DNA of 64,000 nt from Trichobilharzia regenti. Taxonomy: Eukaryota > Platyhelminthes > Trematoda > Strigeidida > Schistosomatidae. The stretch spans positions 12,193,925 to 12,257,924 of the forward strand of contig OX235266.1 in NCBI GenBank assembly GCA_944472135.2, written 5' to 3'. Positions 63,720 through 64,000 of this stretch are shown in pieces; position 1 is the first letter of the stretch; each line of letters begins with the position of its first letter. Position numbers and translations under genes: made by a program. The notes below the pieces were generated by a model. The model saw only the letters and a program-made list of their open reading frames with translations, was not told where the DNA came from and did not search any database.

Positions 63720-64000
63720 AGGTCTGGAAGGAGGGAAAGGTGCCTACTGACTAGAGGAAAGGTTACCTCGTGAAACTACCAAAGAAGGGAGACTTAGGAC
63801 TCTGCCAGAACTGGCGACGAATCGTGCTCCTAACGACGCCAAGTAAAATCCTGAGTCGCATCATCCTGGAGAGAATAAAAGACGCACTGGAGACAGAACT
63901 CCGCCCCATCAGAACAAGCTGGATTCAGAAAAGGCAAATAATATACTGACCAAATTGCAACTCTACGCATCATCATCACAGATCAAAGCATGGAATGGCA
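63720..64000 (+). pseudogene. RTE reverse transcriptase fragment, runs off window
   Basis: The plus strand reads VWKEGKVPTD, a stop, then RKGYLVKLPKKGDLGLCQNW, TTPSKILSRIILERIKDALE and LRPIRTSWIQKRQ, the RTE finger region in normal order with at least two stops. It parallels 15,612-16,061 on the other strand. It continues past the window. Confidence 0.75.

Overview
The window looks like repeat-rich flatworm DNA, most likely from a schistosome. This is inferred from four things: tRNA-headed short elements carrying a hammerhead-ribozyme-like core (the Sm-alpha type), many RTE/SR2-type non-LTR relics, Penelope-like elements (PLEs) with GIY-YIG endonucleases, and Ty3/Gypsy and BEL/Pao LTR elements. 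No host gene could be supported. Nearly everything recognisable is a mobile element, intact, decayed or nested.

Positions 1-37,939 are dominated by a 19,915-bp tandem duplication. Copy 1 runs from upstream of the window to 18,024. Copy 2 runs from 18,025 to 37,939. The junction cuts a non-autonomous Gypsy element in copy 1; the same element is complete in copy 2 (37,631-39,461). Each copy carries, left to right: a solo BEL-type LTR inside an imperfect inverted repeat, a reverse-strand solo LTR, RTE remnants, a complete gag-only BEL/Pao-type element with a 5-bp target duplication (3,889-7,848; 23,804-27,763), more RTE remnants, a very compact autonomous Gypsy element with one intact 1,255-codon gag-pol frame (9,478-13,632; 29,393-33,547), and a long RTE copy interrupted by a solo Gypsy LTR. 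Copy 2 ends in the non-autonomous Gypsy element. That element keeps Gag and the integrase tail but has a short coiled coil in place of protease, RT, RNase H and most of integrase.

From 39.5 to 64 kb the sequence is a graveyard of PLEs, RTE fragments and tRNA-derived SINEs. The best-preserved PLE (about 40.0-42.45 kb, minus strand) has an RT frame and a GIY-YIG frame separated by one frameshift. There are three full or partial Sm-alpha-like SINEs plus a palindromic hammerhead fusion, four copies of a second tRNA-headed SINE, a 370-bp inverted repeat of PLE terminal sequence around an endonuclease fragment, and twelve or more RTE relics.

The most interesting signals are: (1) three 41-nt bulged RNA hairpins repeated about every 193 bp downstream of the gag-only BEL frame, with pair-preserving substitutions; (2) the Gag/coiled-coil/integrase-tail element beside its likely autonomous partner, with a sequence tract shared between them that looks like gene conversion; (3) a Gypsy element with a 13-nt leader whose stop codon lies inside its 3' LTR; and (4) the duplication itself, whose inter-copy differences cluster inside elements. 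All family names rest on reading motifs by eye; no database search was run.
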